Source: JAALLB01 sp017643495 (GTDB taxonomy: Bacteria > Pseudomonadota > Alphaproteobacteria > Rhizobiales > Rhizobiaceae). Taken from it: DNA of 64,000 nucleotides. Of the stretch, positions 1 to 8,480 are shown in pieces (the stretch's first letter is position 1; every line of letters begins with the position of its first letter). The notes below the pieces were generated by a model that did no database searches, was not told the origin of the DNA, and worked only from the letters and a program-made list of their open reading frames with translations. Location: assembly GCA_965216105.1 (NCBI GenBank), contig OZ244147.1:3487595-3551594 (forward strand), given 5' to 3'. Made by a program: the position numbers and the translations under genes.

Positions 1-245
1 GTCCAGGCCCCGCCTGCACCCTGCTGGCCAACATCATCATATGCAGCCCGACGCATGCCGCGGCCGGGAGAAAGATAGGAAACTGCTTCCAGAATATTGG
101 TTTTGCCAGCCCCGTTTTCGCCCGTGATAACAACGTGCCTGGCATCAAGCTCAATACTGGCGCTCGCATGGTTGCGAAACGTGGTCAGTTTGAGTTTCTC
201 TAGATATACAGGGGTCACATCACAGGCCGGTATGTCGGGAATCAT
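1..245 (-). CDS. recF: DNA replication and repair protein RecF (N-terminal part; gene runs off the left edge)
   Basis: RecF is an SMC-like ATPase that loads RecA at single-strand gaps and is often encoded after dnaN. Only the first 81 codons are present. They begin MIPDIPACDV and contain the phrase VYLEKLKLTTFRNH, typical of the RecF N-terminus, and a Walker A motif GENGAGKT at residues 42-49. The ATG at 245 was chosen because upstream in-frame starts are blocked and the RecF fold begins about 13 residues in. It follows dnaN by 113 bases on the same strand, the common dnaA-dnaN-recF order. The remaining two thirds of the protein are outside the window. Confidence 0.93.
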   Translation of the reverse strand, partial: MIPDIPACDVTPVYLEKLKLTTFRNHASASIELDARHVVITGENGAGKTNILEAVSYLSPGRGMRRAAYDDVGQQGAGGAW

Positions 246-358
246 TCATGCATTGCAGAAATGCCGGACCGACAATAGCCATCTCACGCGCATTTCAAAA
301 GCGAAAGAGGCAAAAATGCTCACCGTTGTTGCAGGAACAGAAGGCAAATACTCCTTTG

Positions 359-1477
359 TCAGACCCGCATCGGCATGAGAACGTATATGGTCCCTGCCTG
401 CACAGAATCATGAATCAAAGTCGGTGACCCCGGATCAGACAGCATAAAGGTTGCCTCGTCCCCGGAAAGTTGGTTGGTGATATCAAGCAGATATTTCGCG
501 TTGAAGCCGATATCGATCCCCTCTGCCGAATACTGAACAGCAATCTCTTCCTCAGCCGTGCCGGAATCAGGGTTGTTGACGGACAGCACCATCTGCCCCT
601 CACTGAGAGAAAGCTTCACAGCACGACCGCGCTCGGAAGAAATGGTAGACACGCGGTCAACTGCGCTTGCAAATGTACTGCGCTCCATTACTAGTTGTTT
701 GTCGTTTCCAGTCGGAATAACCCGGTTGTAATCCGGAAACGTTCCATCAATCAGTTTTGAGGTGAGAACTGTTTCACCAACACTCATGCGGATTTTCGTG
801 TCCGACAGTTCAACATGAACAGCGGCATCAGGATCTTCAACAAGACGCTGGATTTCCCCAACTGCCTTGCGTGGAACAATGATGCCGGGCATGCCCTGTG
901 AACCGTCCGGCGCACCAATCTGGGCACGAGCGAGCCGGTGCCCGTCTGTTGCTACCGCTCTCAAGTGGGTCTCGCCTTCTTCTTCAACAGTGTGAAGGAA
1001 AATGCCGTTCAGATAGTAGCGGGTTTCCTCTGTGGAGATGGCAAACTGGGTCTGGCTGATCAGGGCCCGGATTTCCCCCGTTGCACATGAGAAGGAATGG
1101 CTGAATTCACCGGCGGAAATATCAGGAAAATCCTCGACCGGAAGCATTTGCAGCGTGAAGCTCGAACGACCGGAACGGATTGAGAGCTTCGCATTGTCCT
1201 CGTCAATCGACAGCATTACTTCCGATCCGGATGGAAGCTTCCGAATGATTTCGTACAGCATGTGAGCCGGAACCGTGGTTGCACCGGACTGCTCGACATT
1301 GGCCGCTGTTTTCTCAAACATTTCAAGATCAAGATCAGTAGCCTTCAGGTGAAGTTCACTGCCCTCTGCCTTCAACAACACATTGGACAGGATCGGAATT
1401 GTGTTCCGTCTTTCAACAACACGATAAACGTGACCGAGCGATTTCAACAGGTTGGATTGCTCAAGGGTTACACGCAT
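359..1477 (-). CDS. dnaN: DNA polymerase III sliding clamp, beta subunit
   Basis: The beta clamp is a ring-shaped processivity factor that tethers DNA polymerase III to DNA. The 372-residue product has the family's usual length and three repeated clamp folds. It opens MRVTLEQSNLLKSLGHVYRV and ends with the LMPMRV-type tail seen in beta clamps. A longer reading frame begins at 1552, but the ATG at 1477 is preceded by a GGAG ribosome site and matches the family start. A terminator-like hairpin lies between dnaA and this gene, so dnaN probably has its own promoter in 1478-1620 even though it follows dnaA on the same strand. Confidence 0.97.
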   Translation of the reverse strand: MRVTLEQSNLLKSLGHVYRVVERRNTIPILSNVLLKAEGSELHLKATDLDLEMFEKTAANVEQSGATTVPAHMLYEIIRKLPSGSEVMLSIDEDNAKLSIRSGRSSFTLQMLPVEDFPDISAGEFSHSFSCATGEIRALISQTQFAISTEETRYYLNGIFLHTVEEEGETHLRAVATDGHRLARAQIGAPDGSQGMPGIIVPRKAVGEIQRLVEDPDAAVHVELSDTKIRMSVGETVLTSKLIDGTFPDYNRVIPTGNDKQLVMERSTFASAVDRVSTISSERGRAVKLSLSEGQMVLSVNNPDSGTAEEEIAVQYSAEGIDIGFNAKYLLDITNQLSGDEATFMLSDPGSPTLIHDSVQAGTIYVLMPMRV

Positions 1478-1614
1478 GATCTCAGATACTCCAGGAAATT
1501 GCTTGTGTGCAAGCCGGACACGCCCAAGGCACCAGCAGCACAAATCTGGCAATGAGAGTGCGTAATCTTTACGGTCTTTTCAAGAGGCTGACCCGGGCAC
1601 GGCCCGCTTTTTGC

Positions 1615-1648
1615 GGGGAAAACCGGACTGATCTCCCGCCCAGTCCGG
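1615..1648 (-). terminator. Rho-independent terminator after dnaA
   Basis: Perfect 8-base inverted arms, CCGGACTG at 1623-1630 and CAGTCCGG at 1641-1648, enclose a 10-base loop. On the minus strand they are followed by TTTTCCCC. The hairpin lies 16 bases past the dnaA stop and would separate dnaA from dnaN transcription, at least partly. The U-tract is short, so efficiency is uncertain. Confidence 0.6.
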
Positions 1649-1664
1649 ATTGCCGGAACGATGA

Positions 1665-3338
1665 CTATTCAAGGATGAGGCGTTTGAGAAGCTCGATTTC
1701 GTGCGCCAGCTTCTGATCTTCCGAGGTCAAGGACTCGATCTTGCGAACCGCGTGCAACACTGTTGTGTGGTCACGCCCGCCAAAACGGCGACCGATCTCA
1801 GGCAGTGAACGGGGCGTCATCATCTTTGCCAGATACATGGCAATCTGTCTTGGCCGAACAATCACACGGGTGCGGCGATTGGAAAGCAAGTCCTGCTTCG
1901 ACACATTGAATTGCCGGGCGACAATACGCTGGATATCCTCTATTCGAACCCGCCTTTGTTCGGTCGACCGGATCAGATGCGAGAGAACCTTGTCGAGATC
2001 TTCCAGGTTCATCGGACCTTCGGAAAACTGGTGCTGAACCAGCAACTGGTTGAAGGCGCCTTCAATGTCGCGGCCACTGCTGGTTACCTGCCGGGCGACA
2101 TAGTGCAGGATATCTTCCGGAATTTCGAGAGCAGGCTGTTCGGTCTTTGCAGCACGATACCGGCGAGCCAGGATTTCCTTGCGCAATTCGTAATCCGGCG
2201 CCTTGATCTCAAGCGTCACACCACCCCGCAGACGCGAGCGGACACGCTCATCAAGGCTCTCGAGTTCCGGTGGCGCACGATCCGCAGCCACGACAACCTG
2301 GCGCGCACTGTCAATCAACTCGTTCAGAAGGTGGCAAAACTCAGCCTGAATGGACTTGCCCTGAAGAAACTGCAGGTCATCAATAAGCAGCAGGTCGATG
2401 TCACGCAGGGATTCTTTCAGGGTAAGGGCAGTATTATCCCGAATTGCGGAAGCAAGGCGCCACATGAAATATTCTGCCGTCAGATACAGCACCCTTGCCT
2501 TGGGGTTCCGGGCACGCGCGCGCCAGGCAATGGCCTGCAGCAGATGCGTTTTTCCAAGGCCGACACCTGCGTGAACGATGAGGGGATTGAAGCTGGAGGC
2601 TGTAATATCATCCGCAATGGTTCGGGCGGCTGCATGCACGACCCGGTTTGATGCACCCTCCACAAACGTTTCGAAAGTGTGTCGGGCATCAAGCGGTGAA
2701 CCGGAAAACCCGCATTTCATCTCGGTACCTGCCGCGCTGGACCGCAACGGGAAGCTTCGCGAGGCAATCTGCCCCTGGGCCCGGTTGTCAACAGCCGGAG
2801 AATTCTCCGAAACCCGTTTTGCAGTTGCGGAACGGACAAGTTGTGGCTGGACTACCGGCTTGCGAATTCCAACATCCACACGCAACACCGAGCGGTCCTC
2901 TTCCTGCCACAGCTCAAGCAGCAAATCGCGGTACTTTGACATGATCCATGTCTTGAGGAAGCGGGTAGGAACGGAATGAGTGGCAATACCGCCCTCGATT
3001 GTGATGAGCTTCAGGCGGGCAAACCAACTGTCGAACACATCCTTGCCGACGCTGATCTCCAGACGCTGACGTACACGTTCCCACTGCTCTGCCGCTGATT
3101 TATCGCTATTGCCCATCCTGCCAGTTTCCACAATACCTGCCTCCTTTTCTTTCATATCAGATGCGAGCACGCTGTCATCATCAAGCGCTGCCTCAAACCG
3201 CTGTTTTGCGGGTGCCGGAATTTCTGAAAATGACAGCTTCTTCCATGCGCTCTTCATTTCCGGATGAAGGCCTGCTTCGTTCGCCTGCATGCCAGCGTCA
3301 TCGCCATGTTTCATGCCTGCTGCTTCCCCGTTTTTCAT
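1665..3338 (-). CDS. dnaA: Chromosomal replication initiator DnaA, with a long N-terminal extension
   Basis: DnaA is the AAA+ initiator that binds DnaA boxes at oriC and melts DNA. The 557-residue frame contains domain I (about 82-150), a variable linker, the AAA+ domain with Walker A GVGLGKTH at about 258-265 and Walker B LLLIDDLQF at about 316-324, and domain IV with the DNA-binding signature GRDHTTVLHA at about 521-530. Most family members are 450-520 residues; here about 75-80 residues precede the usual start. The ATG at 3338 has a GGAAAGGA ribosome site about eight bases upstream. Internal starts at residues 62 (MKEKEAG) and 75 (MGNSDKS) are possible alternatives. It follows the rhodanese gene by only 15 bases. 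Confidence 0.95.
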   Translation of the reverse strand: MKNGEAAGMKHGDDAGMQANEAGLHPEMKSAWKKLSFSEIPAPAKQRFEAALDDDSVLASDMKEKEAGIVETGRMGNSDKSAAEQWERVRQRLEISVGKDVFDSWFARLKLITIEGGIATHSVPTRFLKTWIMSKYRDLLLELWQEEDRSVLRVDVGIRKPVVQPQLVRSATAKRVSENSPAVDNRAQGQIASRSFPLRSSAAGTEMKCGFSGSPLDARHTFETFVEGASNRVVHAAARTIADDITASSFNPLIVHAGVGLGKTHLLQAIAWRARARNPKARVLYLTAEYFMWRLASAIRDNTALTLKESLRDIDLLLIDDLQFLQGKSIQAEFCHLLNELIDSARQVVVAADRAPPELESLDERVRSRLRGGVTLEIKAPDYELRKEILARRYRAAKTEQPALEIPEDILHYVARQVTSSGRDIEGAFNQLLVQHQFSEGPMNLEDLDKVLSHLIRSTEQRRVRIEDIQRIVARQFNVSKQDLLSNRRTRVIVRPRQIAMYLAKMMTPRSLPEIGRRFGGRDHTTVLHAVRKIESLTSEDQKLAHEIELLKRLILE

Positions 3339-3353
3339 TTACAGTTTCCTTTC

Positions 3354-3782
3354 CTATCCCTGAACCCATGGCAACTGATCAAATTTCCAACCCGAAATCG
3401 TGGCCCGGCGTCCCCGTTCATCCCTGTCTCCCTCAAAACCGCCGAGGACATTGAACACATTTGTATATCCCGCATCGGTCAGCGCTGACGCTGCCGCCAT
3501 GCTACGAACACCGGACCGGCACAGACAATAAATCGCAGAGCTTTTTCCTGCTCCCACTGTGTCCATTGCTGCATTTACCGCTTTTACAAAATCCGCATTG
3601 ACCTGCATTGAGGGAAATTGCTGCCACTCGACAGTAACAAGATCCTTGCCTGCCTCACGCAGATCCGGGAGTCCGACAAAATTCCATTCCGGAAAAGTCC
3701 TCACATCCACCAGTTGGGAATCGCTGGCGGAACGCAACGCATCCCAACATTCCAGGCAACTCACATCACCAGCATAAGACAT
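3354..3782 (-). CDS. Rhodanese-like domain protein, directly upstream of dnaA
   Basis: This is a single-domain rhodanese homologue of 142 residues. Rhodaneses carry sulfur on an active-site cysteine and serve in sulfur transfer or redox reactions. The active loop is visible as CLCRSGVRS at residues 86-94, with Cys88 as the expected persulfide site, and the LVDVRTFPEW motif near residue 25 is typical of the fold. The start at 3782 was chosen over 3830 because AGGAGAGC precedes it at good spacing. The stop lies 15 bases before the dnaA start on the same strand, so the two genes are probably cotranscribed. Substrate and partner are unknown. Confidence 0.85.
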   Translation of the reverse strand: MSYAGDVSCLECWDALRSASDSQLVDVRTFPEWNFVGLPDLREAGKDLVTVEWQQFPSMQVNADFVKAVNAAMDTVGAGKSSAIYCLCRSGVRSMAAASALTDAGYTNVFNVLGGFEGDRDERGRRATISGWKFDQLPWVQG

Positions 3783-4193
3783 CAAAGCTCTCCTGTTCGC
3801 TTGCCACATCATGTTGACAAGCGCTGTCACACCAAAAACTAACTAACCCCCATCAAAACACCCGAGCGAGCCCCGGCTGCCTAGGGAAGTACGCCACCTG
3901 AACGCGCAGAGAATAACTCATCGCTTTTCAAGTTGCCGCCGAATAAATTCGGCATACAGGGAGTATCCACTTCCTGCGAAAACAGAAAATGTCGTACATT
4001 TGCAAGAAATAGGAAAAACAAGCGCGGCAGCCCGCAGATCATTTACTCAATAAACGCATACTAAATTGCGATTACCTGATCATATACTTCGTGCCTTGCC
4101 CATCCAGTTCCGCCTAGTACTTGAAGAAAGCGTTCCCAACGTCTTCCGAGGAGTAATTTAGCGAACCCCAAAATTGCGCGCAACAGCGTAATT

Positions 4194-4208
4194 TTAACTC
4201 TTCCTTAA
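4194..4208 (+). promoter_or_regulatory. CtrA-type binding box TTAA-N7-TTAA
   Basis: TTAA at 4194-4197 and TTAA at 4205-4208 are separated by exactly seven bases, and the second is followed by C. This matches the full alphaproteobacterial CtrA consensus TTAA-N7-TTAAC. CtrA is the cell-cycle master regulator and represses replication origins or controls promoters. The match is seen in the sequence; binding is inferred from position beside dnaA. Confidence 0.6.
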
Positions 4209-4216
4209 CCAAGCAG

Positions 4217-4368
4217 GAATCAGCAAATCGAGTCATTTTTTTCTCATGGAAGTCAGCAAAAAGAATCGTTTATGAATCAATGCCATTATCAAAATGACAT
4301 GTGAAAAATGGCCTATCGATTCACGCGCGCAAAAATTTTTTTGCCATTTTCATATTGACTCACGATTC
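4217..4368. repeat. Cluster of seven GANTC (CcrM methylation) sites
   Basis: GANTC occurs at 4217, 4230, 4263, 4274, 4318, 4357 and 4364. Random expectation at one per 256 bases would be about 0.6 in this interval. GANTC is the target of CcrM, the cell-cycle adenine methyltransferase of alphaproteobacteria, and its methylation state affects GcrA-dependent promoters and dnaA expression in Caulobacter. The cluster begins right after the CtrA box. I saw no further GANTC in the rest of the 3783-4627 spacer. Confidence 0.65.
4300..4308 (-). promoter_or_regulatory. DnaA-box-like site
   Basis: On the minus strand the nine bases read TTTTTCACA, which fits the relaxed DnaA-box consensus TTWTNCACA. 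It lies inside the GANTC cluster. One isolated match can occur by chance in AT-rich DNA, so support comes mainly from context. Confidence 0.4.
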
Positions 4369-4376
4369 CTGGAAAT

Positions 4377-4385
4377 TTGTGCACA
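4377..4385 (+). promoter_or_regulatory. Second DnaA-box-like site, one mismatch
   Basis: TTGTGCACA differs from TTWTNCACA only at the third base. It follows the last GANTC site by eight bases, next to an AT-rich tract that could serve as an unwinding region. Confidence 0.35.
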
Positions 4386-4550
4386 GCATTTTTCCGACTA
4401 CTTTCTAATCATTTGTTTTTAAATGATTTTTCAGGTCATATTTTCTTCATCGGAATTTTGGGCAAGTTTTGCAATTGGCGCACTCATTGCACCTTCTTGA
4501 TATAACACAATTTTAAAGAAATGCGTGAAACAACATGCAGGAAAAACATA

Positions 4551-4576
4551 AAAAAACCCGGCGCTTGGCCGGGTTT
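4551..4576 (-). terminator. Rho-independent terminator of rpsT
   Basis: Nine-base perfect arms, AAACCCGGC at 4554-4562 and GCCGGGTTT at 4568-4576, enclose a five-base loop. On the minus strand the hairpin is followed by a run of T. It lies about 50 bases past the rpsT stop and insulates the dnaA-proximal spacer from rpsT transcription. Confidence 0.9.
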
Positions 4577-4627
4577 CATGAAAATGCATATTTTCCCAGA
4601 ACTTGAAGGGAACAACAAAAGCAGGCT

Positions 4628-4894
4628 TTAAGCGCCGATTTTGCGAACGCTGGCAGAAAGACGGGAAATCTTGCGAGCAGCAGTGTTTTTCTTCATCACG
4701 CCCTTGGTCACAGACCGCATGATTTCAGGCTGGGCAGCTTTCAGGGCCGCATTCGCCTCATCCTTGTTGCCGCTTGCGATTGCTTCCTCGACCTTGCGAA
4801 TGAATGTCCGCATGCGGGTGCGCCGCATCTTGTTTACTGCCGTGCGGCGTTCAATCTTGCGAACAGCCTTCTTGGCGGATGGTGTATTTGCCAT
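4628..4894 (-). CDS. rpsT: 30S ribosomal protein S20
   Basis: S20 binds 16S rRNA early in assembly of the small ribosomal subunit. The 88-residue product is very basic, begins MANTPSAKKAVRKIERR and has the helical SNK/DEA-rich composition and length of the family. It is transcribed toward dnaA, as in other Hyphomicrobiales, and ends in a strong terminator. Its leader contains a small hairpin with arms AGCCGG and CCGGCT (4928-4942), which could be part of autoregulation of the kind known for E. coli S20, but that is speculative. Confidence 0.97.
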   Translation of the reverse strand: MANTPSAKKAVRKIERRTAVNKMRRTRMRTFIRKVEEAIASGNKDEANAALKAAQPEIMRSVTKGVMKKNTAARKISRLSASVRKIGA

Positions 4895-5087
4895 GCTTTA
4901 CAAATCCTGTTTCTTCTCTGGCGGCAAAGCCGGTTCCCGGCTAATGTCTCAAGCTCATCCGATCCAACATGATTGGGAAGGAGACTGGCTGGCCTAAACC
5001 GCCTGCAATTCTTGCGGTCTCTTACAGGAAGATCGCCAAGGCGTCAACGTTTAAACACTCCAGCAATGACAATGCCGATGACCTGCC

Positions 5088-5978
5088 TTAACGCTGGCAA
5101 ACCGGGCAGAAAAATGTTGACCGGCCAGACTGGACAATGCGCCGGATTATCCCGGAACAACCGGAATGCCGACACGGCTTTCCCTCCTGGTCATAAACAC
5201 AGAATGAATGCTGGAAATATCCAAGCGACCCGTCTGTTTGCCGGTGATCCCTGAGAGATGATCCTCCGGCTTCTATCGCCTCGGCAATGACATTTCGAAT
5301 GGAGGTTGCAAGCAGGCTCAAGCGTTCCGTTGGTTTGCCGTCCTTGCGGGTTATTGTCGACGCTTTTCTGCGGGGAGAAAGGCCAGCATGCCATAGCGCC
5401 TCGCATACATATATATTGCCCAGACCTGCCACCAACCGCTGATCCAGAAGTGCTGCCTTGAGCGGCATTGACCTTCCGGCAAACAGTCGCGCCAAAACTT
5501 CCCCATCCAGGGAATTGCCCGTCGGCTCAACGCCCAGTGACGCAAAATGCCTGTGACTTTCCATACTGTCCCGCGCCACCATGTCCATGAACCCGAACCT
5601 GCGCGGATCGTTATATATGATGGATGCCGCACCAAACGGGCTCTCAAGCTCGATAACGACATGATCATGGTTTCTTGTTTCAGAACGCGGATGATGAAAC
5701 ACACCCGGGGCCTCAACCGCTTCCCCCATTTCAATGCGAAACGAACCCGACATGCCCAGATGCATGACGAGTACCTGCCCGTCATCGAGATCAACAACCA
5801 GATATTTTGCGCGACGGCCAGCAGAGACAATCTTCCTGCCGGACAGCCTTTCGGCAAAATTTTCAGGAAACGGAAAGCGTAAGCCATCACGACGCAGGTG
5901 CACTTTCTGAATTGTGCTCCCTTCCATCACAGGCGCCAATCCGCGTCGTACTGTTTCCACTTCCGGCAATTCCGGCAT
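5088..5978 (-). CDS. mutM: Formamidopyrimidine-DNA glycosylase (Fpg/MutM)
   Basis: Fpg removes oxidised purines such as 8-oxoguanine from DNA and nicks the abasic site. The 296-residue product starts MPELPEVETVRRGL, with catalytic Pro2 and Glu3 exposed after Met removal. The helix-two-turn-helix region LLDQRLVAGLGNIYVCEALW follows, and the C-terminal zinc finger has cysteine pairs in PCRHSGC and FFCPVCQ. The first pair is spaced by four residues rather than the more usual two; related alphaproteobacterial proteins show this form as far as I recall. It diverges from ubiE across a 130-base spacer that must hold both promoters. Confidence 0.96.
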   Translation of the reverse strand: MPELPEVETVRRGLAPVMEGSTIQKVHLRRDGLRFPFPENFAERLSGRKIVSAGRRAKYLVVDLDDGQVLVMHLGMSGSFRIEMGEAVEAPGVFHHPRSETRNHDHVVIELESPFGAASIIYNDPRRFGFMDMVARDSMESHRHFASLGVEPTGNSLDGEVLARLFAGRSMPLKAALLDQRLVAGLGNIYVCEALWHAGLSPRRKASTITRKDGKPTERLSLLATSIRNVIAEAIEAGGSSLRDHRQTDGSLGYFQHSFCVYDQEGKPCRHSGCSGIIRRIVQSGRSTFFCPVCQR

Positions 5979-6108
5979 GTTTATAATCCCGCACTCGTCA
6001 AACGGCGTGAATTGCCGCAGTGTAATAGGCTTTCAACGGGTCTATATACCCTTGGTCACCAGAGATATCTAATGTAAAGCTGCATTTGGGAAAAGCAGGA
6101 CAGGAAAC

Positions 6109-6891
6109 ATGTCAAACCAGCGCACGACTGCCACAGAGCAGATGGAAACTTCCTTTGGCTTTGAGAACGTGGCACCCGGACAGAAACAGCCCAGGGTCGA
6201 TACCGTATTTCACAAGGTTGCAGACCGCTATGACATCATGAATGACCTGATGTCCGCAGGAGTACACCGGCTCTGGAAAGATGCCATGGTTACAATGCTT
6301 GCCCCGCCCCGCAGCGATGAACGAAACTGGAAGTCCATCGATGTGGCCGGTGGAACGGGTGACATTGCCTTCCGCATCGCCGAACAGGGTGGCGCAAAAT
6401 GCCACACGACCGTATTCGACATCAATGCCTCAATGCTTGAGGTGGGTAGGGACCGGGCAAGCAAGCGCAAGCTTTCAGGCAAGCTGGATTTTGTTGAAGG
6501 AAACGCGGAAAGCCTGCCTTTTGATGACAACTCCTTTGACGCCTACACAATCGCTTTTGGCATTCGCAATGTCCCCAAAATGAACCTTGCACTGTCCGAA
6601 GCCTGGCGCGTCCTGAAACCTGGCGGGAAATTCCTTTGTCTGGAATTTTCCGAGGTCGAGATCCCGCTGCTTGAAAAAATCTACGAGAGCTGGTCCATCA
6701 ATGCGATACCGCGTATCGGCCAGATGGTAACCGGGGACGGTGACTCCTATCGTTATCTGGTTGAATCCATCCGCAAGTTTCCCGATCAGCAGCGGTTTGC
6801 GAATGCCCTATCCGAAGCTGGCTTCGAACATGTCAAATGGCGCAATTTCTCGGGCGGAATTGCAGCCTTGCACAGTGGCTGGAAGCTTTAA
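6109..6891 (+). CDS. ubiE: Ubiquinone/menaquinone biosynthesis C-methyltransferase UbiE
   Basis: UbiE methylates the ring carbon of the benzoquinol intermediate in ubiquinone synthesis using S-adenosylmethionine. The 260-residue class I methyltransferase shows motif I VAGGTGDIAF at about 79-88 and the UbiE/COQ5 signatures YDIMNDLMSAG near residue 41 and FGIRNV in the second half. A good AGGACAGGAAAC ribosome site precedes the ATG. It is followed six bases later by ubiB, so the two quinone genes form an operon. Confidence 0.97.
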   Translation: MSNQRTTATEQMETSFGFENVAPGQKQPRVDTVFHKVADRYDIMNDLMSAGVHRLWKDAMVTMLAPPRSDERNWKSIDVAGGTGDIAFRIAEQGGAKCHTTVFDINASMLEVGRDRASKRKLSGKLDFVEGNAESLPFDDNSFDAYTIAFGIRNVPKMNLALSEAWRVLKPGGKFLCLEFSEVEIPLLEKIYESWSINAIPRIGQMVTGDGDSYRYLVESIRKFPDQQRFANALSEAGFEHVKWRNFSGGIAALHSGWKL

Positions 6892-6896
6892 CGCGG

Positions 6897-8462
6897 ATGG
6901 GTATTGTTTTTTCTCATCTGTCACTGGTGAAAGCGGGGTGGGTACTCGCACGGGAAGGTGTTATTTCAGCACTTCCCGCTGAAGGCCTGCCACCCCCGGC
7001 CCGGTTCGGCCACCGGCTTGCAGGGATGATCGCCAGAAAACAGTCAAAACACCGCAAGCAATCGGAACGGCTCTCAATAGCCCTGAACAGGCTTGGGCCC
7101 AGCTGGGTAAAGCTTGGCCAGTTTCTGGCAACCAGACCGGATGTGGTCGGCAGTGAAACGGCACGTGACCTGGAACTTCTGCATGACCGTATTGCCCCTT
7201 TTCCTGTCGAGATTTCGCGAAAACGGATAGAACAATCAATCGGACGACCGGTTGACGAGGTCTTCTCTTCCTTCAGTGAACCGATCGCAGCGGCTTCCGT
7301 TGCGCAGGTTCACAAGGCAGTTCTTGCTTCCTGCAAAACGGAAGTGGCCGTAAAGGTTGTCCGTCCCGGGGTCAGGGAACGCTTTCGCCATGACCTTGAT
7401 ACATTCTATGCAGCGGCCCGGCTGCTGGACAGAACCAGCAGTCAGGCAGAACGGCTGAAACCGGTTTCGGTGGTTGACATGCTTGCCCAGTCCGCCCGGA
7501 TCGAGATGGACCTGAGGCTTGAGGCCGCGGCCTTTTCCGAAATGGCCGAAAACACAGAGAATGATAAAGGCTTCCATGTCCCGGGCGTGAACTGGGAATT
7601 TACCGGGCGTGATTGCCTGACCATGGACTGGGTCGATGGTATCAAATTGTCAGATGTCCAGGGCCTAGCTGCCGCAGGTCACGACCTAAAGGCGCTATCC
7701 GTCCAACTCATACAATCCTTTCTTCGTCATGCGGTGCGTGACGGTTTTTTCCATGCGGACATGCATCCGGGGAACCTGTTCGTGGATGCAAACGGCAACA
7801 TAGTCGCCGTTGACCTTGGCATTGCAGGAAGACTGTCACGCCCTGAAAGACGTTTTCTGGCTGAAATCCTTTACGGTTTCATCACGCGCGATTATCTGCG
7901 GGTTGCCGAGGTTCACTTCGATGCAGGCTATGTCCCCAAGCATCACGATATCAGCAGTTTTGCGCAGGCCATTCGCGCAATTGGTGAACCAATCCACGGC
8001 CAGTCTGCCGAAACGATTTCAATGGCAAAGTTGCTCACCCTGCTTTTCGAAGTCACGGAAATCTTCGACATGCAGACGCGACCGGAACTGTTGCTGCTGC
8101 AAAAGACAATGGTCGTGGTTGAAGGGGTGGCAAGAACGCTGGATCCTGCGTTCAACATGTGGAAAGCCGCCGAACCTGTGGTGGGAGACTGGATTGCCAA
8201 AAACCTTGGCCCGGTCGGCATGCTGAATGATGCCAAGGAAGGCATGAATGCAGGACGGCGCCTTTTGCAGATGATGCCGGAACTGGCCAGAAAGGCTGAA
8301 CAAGTATCAGAAGAACTTGAAGAGCAGACAAAGAACGGAATGTACCTGCATCCGAAGACAACCGAAGCAATCGGCAAGGCGGAAGCCCGGAACAACCGGT
8401 GGGGCCATGTGGCGCTTTGGGTTATTGCAGGCCTTCTCACCTACCAGGTGTTTTTTGACTAG
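6897..8462 (+). CDS. ubiB: Ubiquinone biosynthesis protein UbiB (ABC1/ADCK-type atypical kinase)
   Basis: UbiB is a membrane-associated kinase-like ATPase required for ubiquinone synthesis. The 521-residue reading contains the family motif VKLGQFLATRPD near residue 71, the A-rich ASVAQVH loop, and the catalytic and metal-binding segments FHADMHPGNLF and VAVDLGIAGR. A hydrophobic segment with WVIAGLLTYQ closes the C-terminus as a membrane anchor. The frame extends back to 6837 inside ubiE, but the ATG at 6897 gives the familiar start (VKAGWVLAREGV at about residue 11). Its ribosome site is weak, consistent with translational coupling to ubiE. Confidence 0.93.
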   Translation: MGIVFSHLSLVKAGWVLAREGVISALPAEGLPPPARFGHRLAGMIARKQSKHRKQSERLSIALNRLGPSWVKLGQFLATRPDVVGSETARDLELLHDRIAPFPVEISRKRIEQSIGRPVDEVFSSFSEPIAAASVAQVHKAVLASCKTEVAVKVVRPGVRERFRHDLDTFYAAARLLDRTSSQAERLKPVSVVDMLAQSARIEMDLRLEAAAFSEMAENTENDKGFHVPGVNWEFTGRDCLTMDWVDGIKLSDVQGLAAAGHDLKALSVQLIQSFLRHAVRDGFFHADMHPGNLFVDANGNIVAVDLGIAGRLSRPERRFLAEILYGFITRDYLRVAEVHFDAGYVPKHHDISSFAQAIRAIGEPIHGQSAETISMAKLLTLLFEVTEIFDMQTRPELLLLQKTMVVVEGVARTLDPAFNMWKAAEPVVGDWIAKNLGPVGMLNDAKEGMNAGRRLLQMMPELARKAEQVSEELEEQTKNGMYLHPKTTEAIGKAEARNNRWGHVALWVIAGLLTYQVFFD

Positions 8463-8480
8463 GTTGGCAAACCGGATACC

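Larger units (their letters stand above)
3783..4627. other. AT-rich spacer: candidate chromosome origin or dnaA control region
   Basis: About 845 bases lie between the rhodanese-dnaA unit and rpsT with no convincing reading frame. The part from about 4190 to 4550 is rich in A and T runs. It holds a CtrA-type box, seven GANTC sites, DnaA-box-like sites and the rpsT terminator, each listed separately. This combination is what alphaproteobacterial origins and cell-cycle promoters carry, so the region could be oriC, the dnaA promoter, or both. Many alphaproteobacteria have their origin near hemE instead, so the assignment is inference. Confidence 0.5.

Noticed and set aside
1911..2651. A 246-codon plus-strand frame opposite dnaA
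   Set aside because: It covers the AAA+ domain of dnaA in antisense and shows no recognisable protein character.
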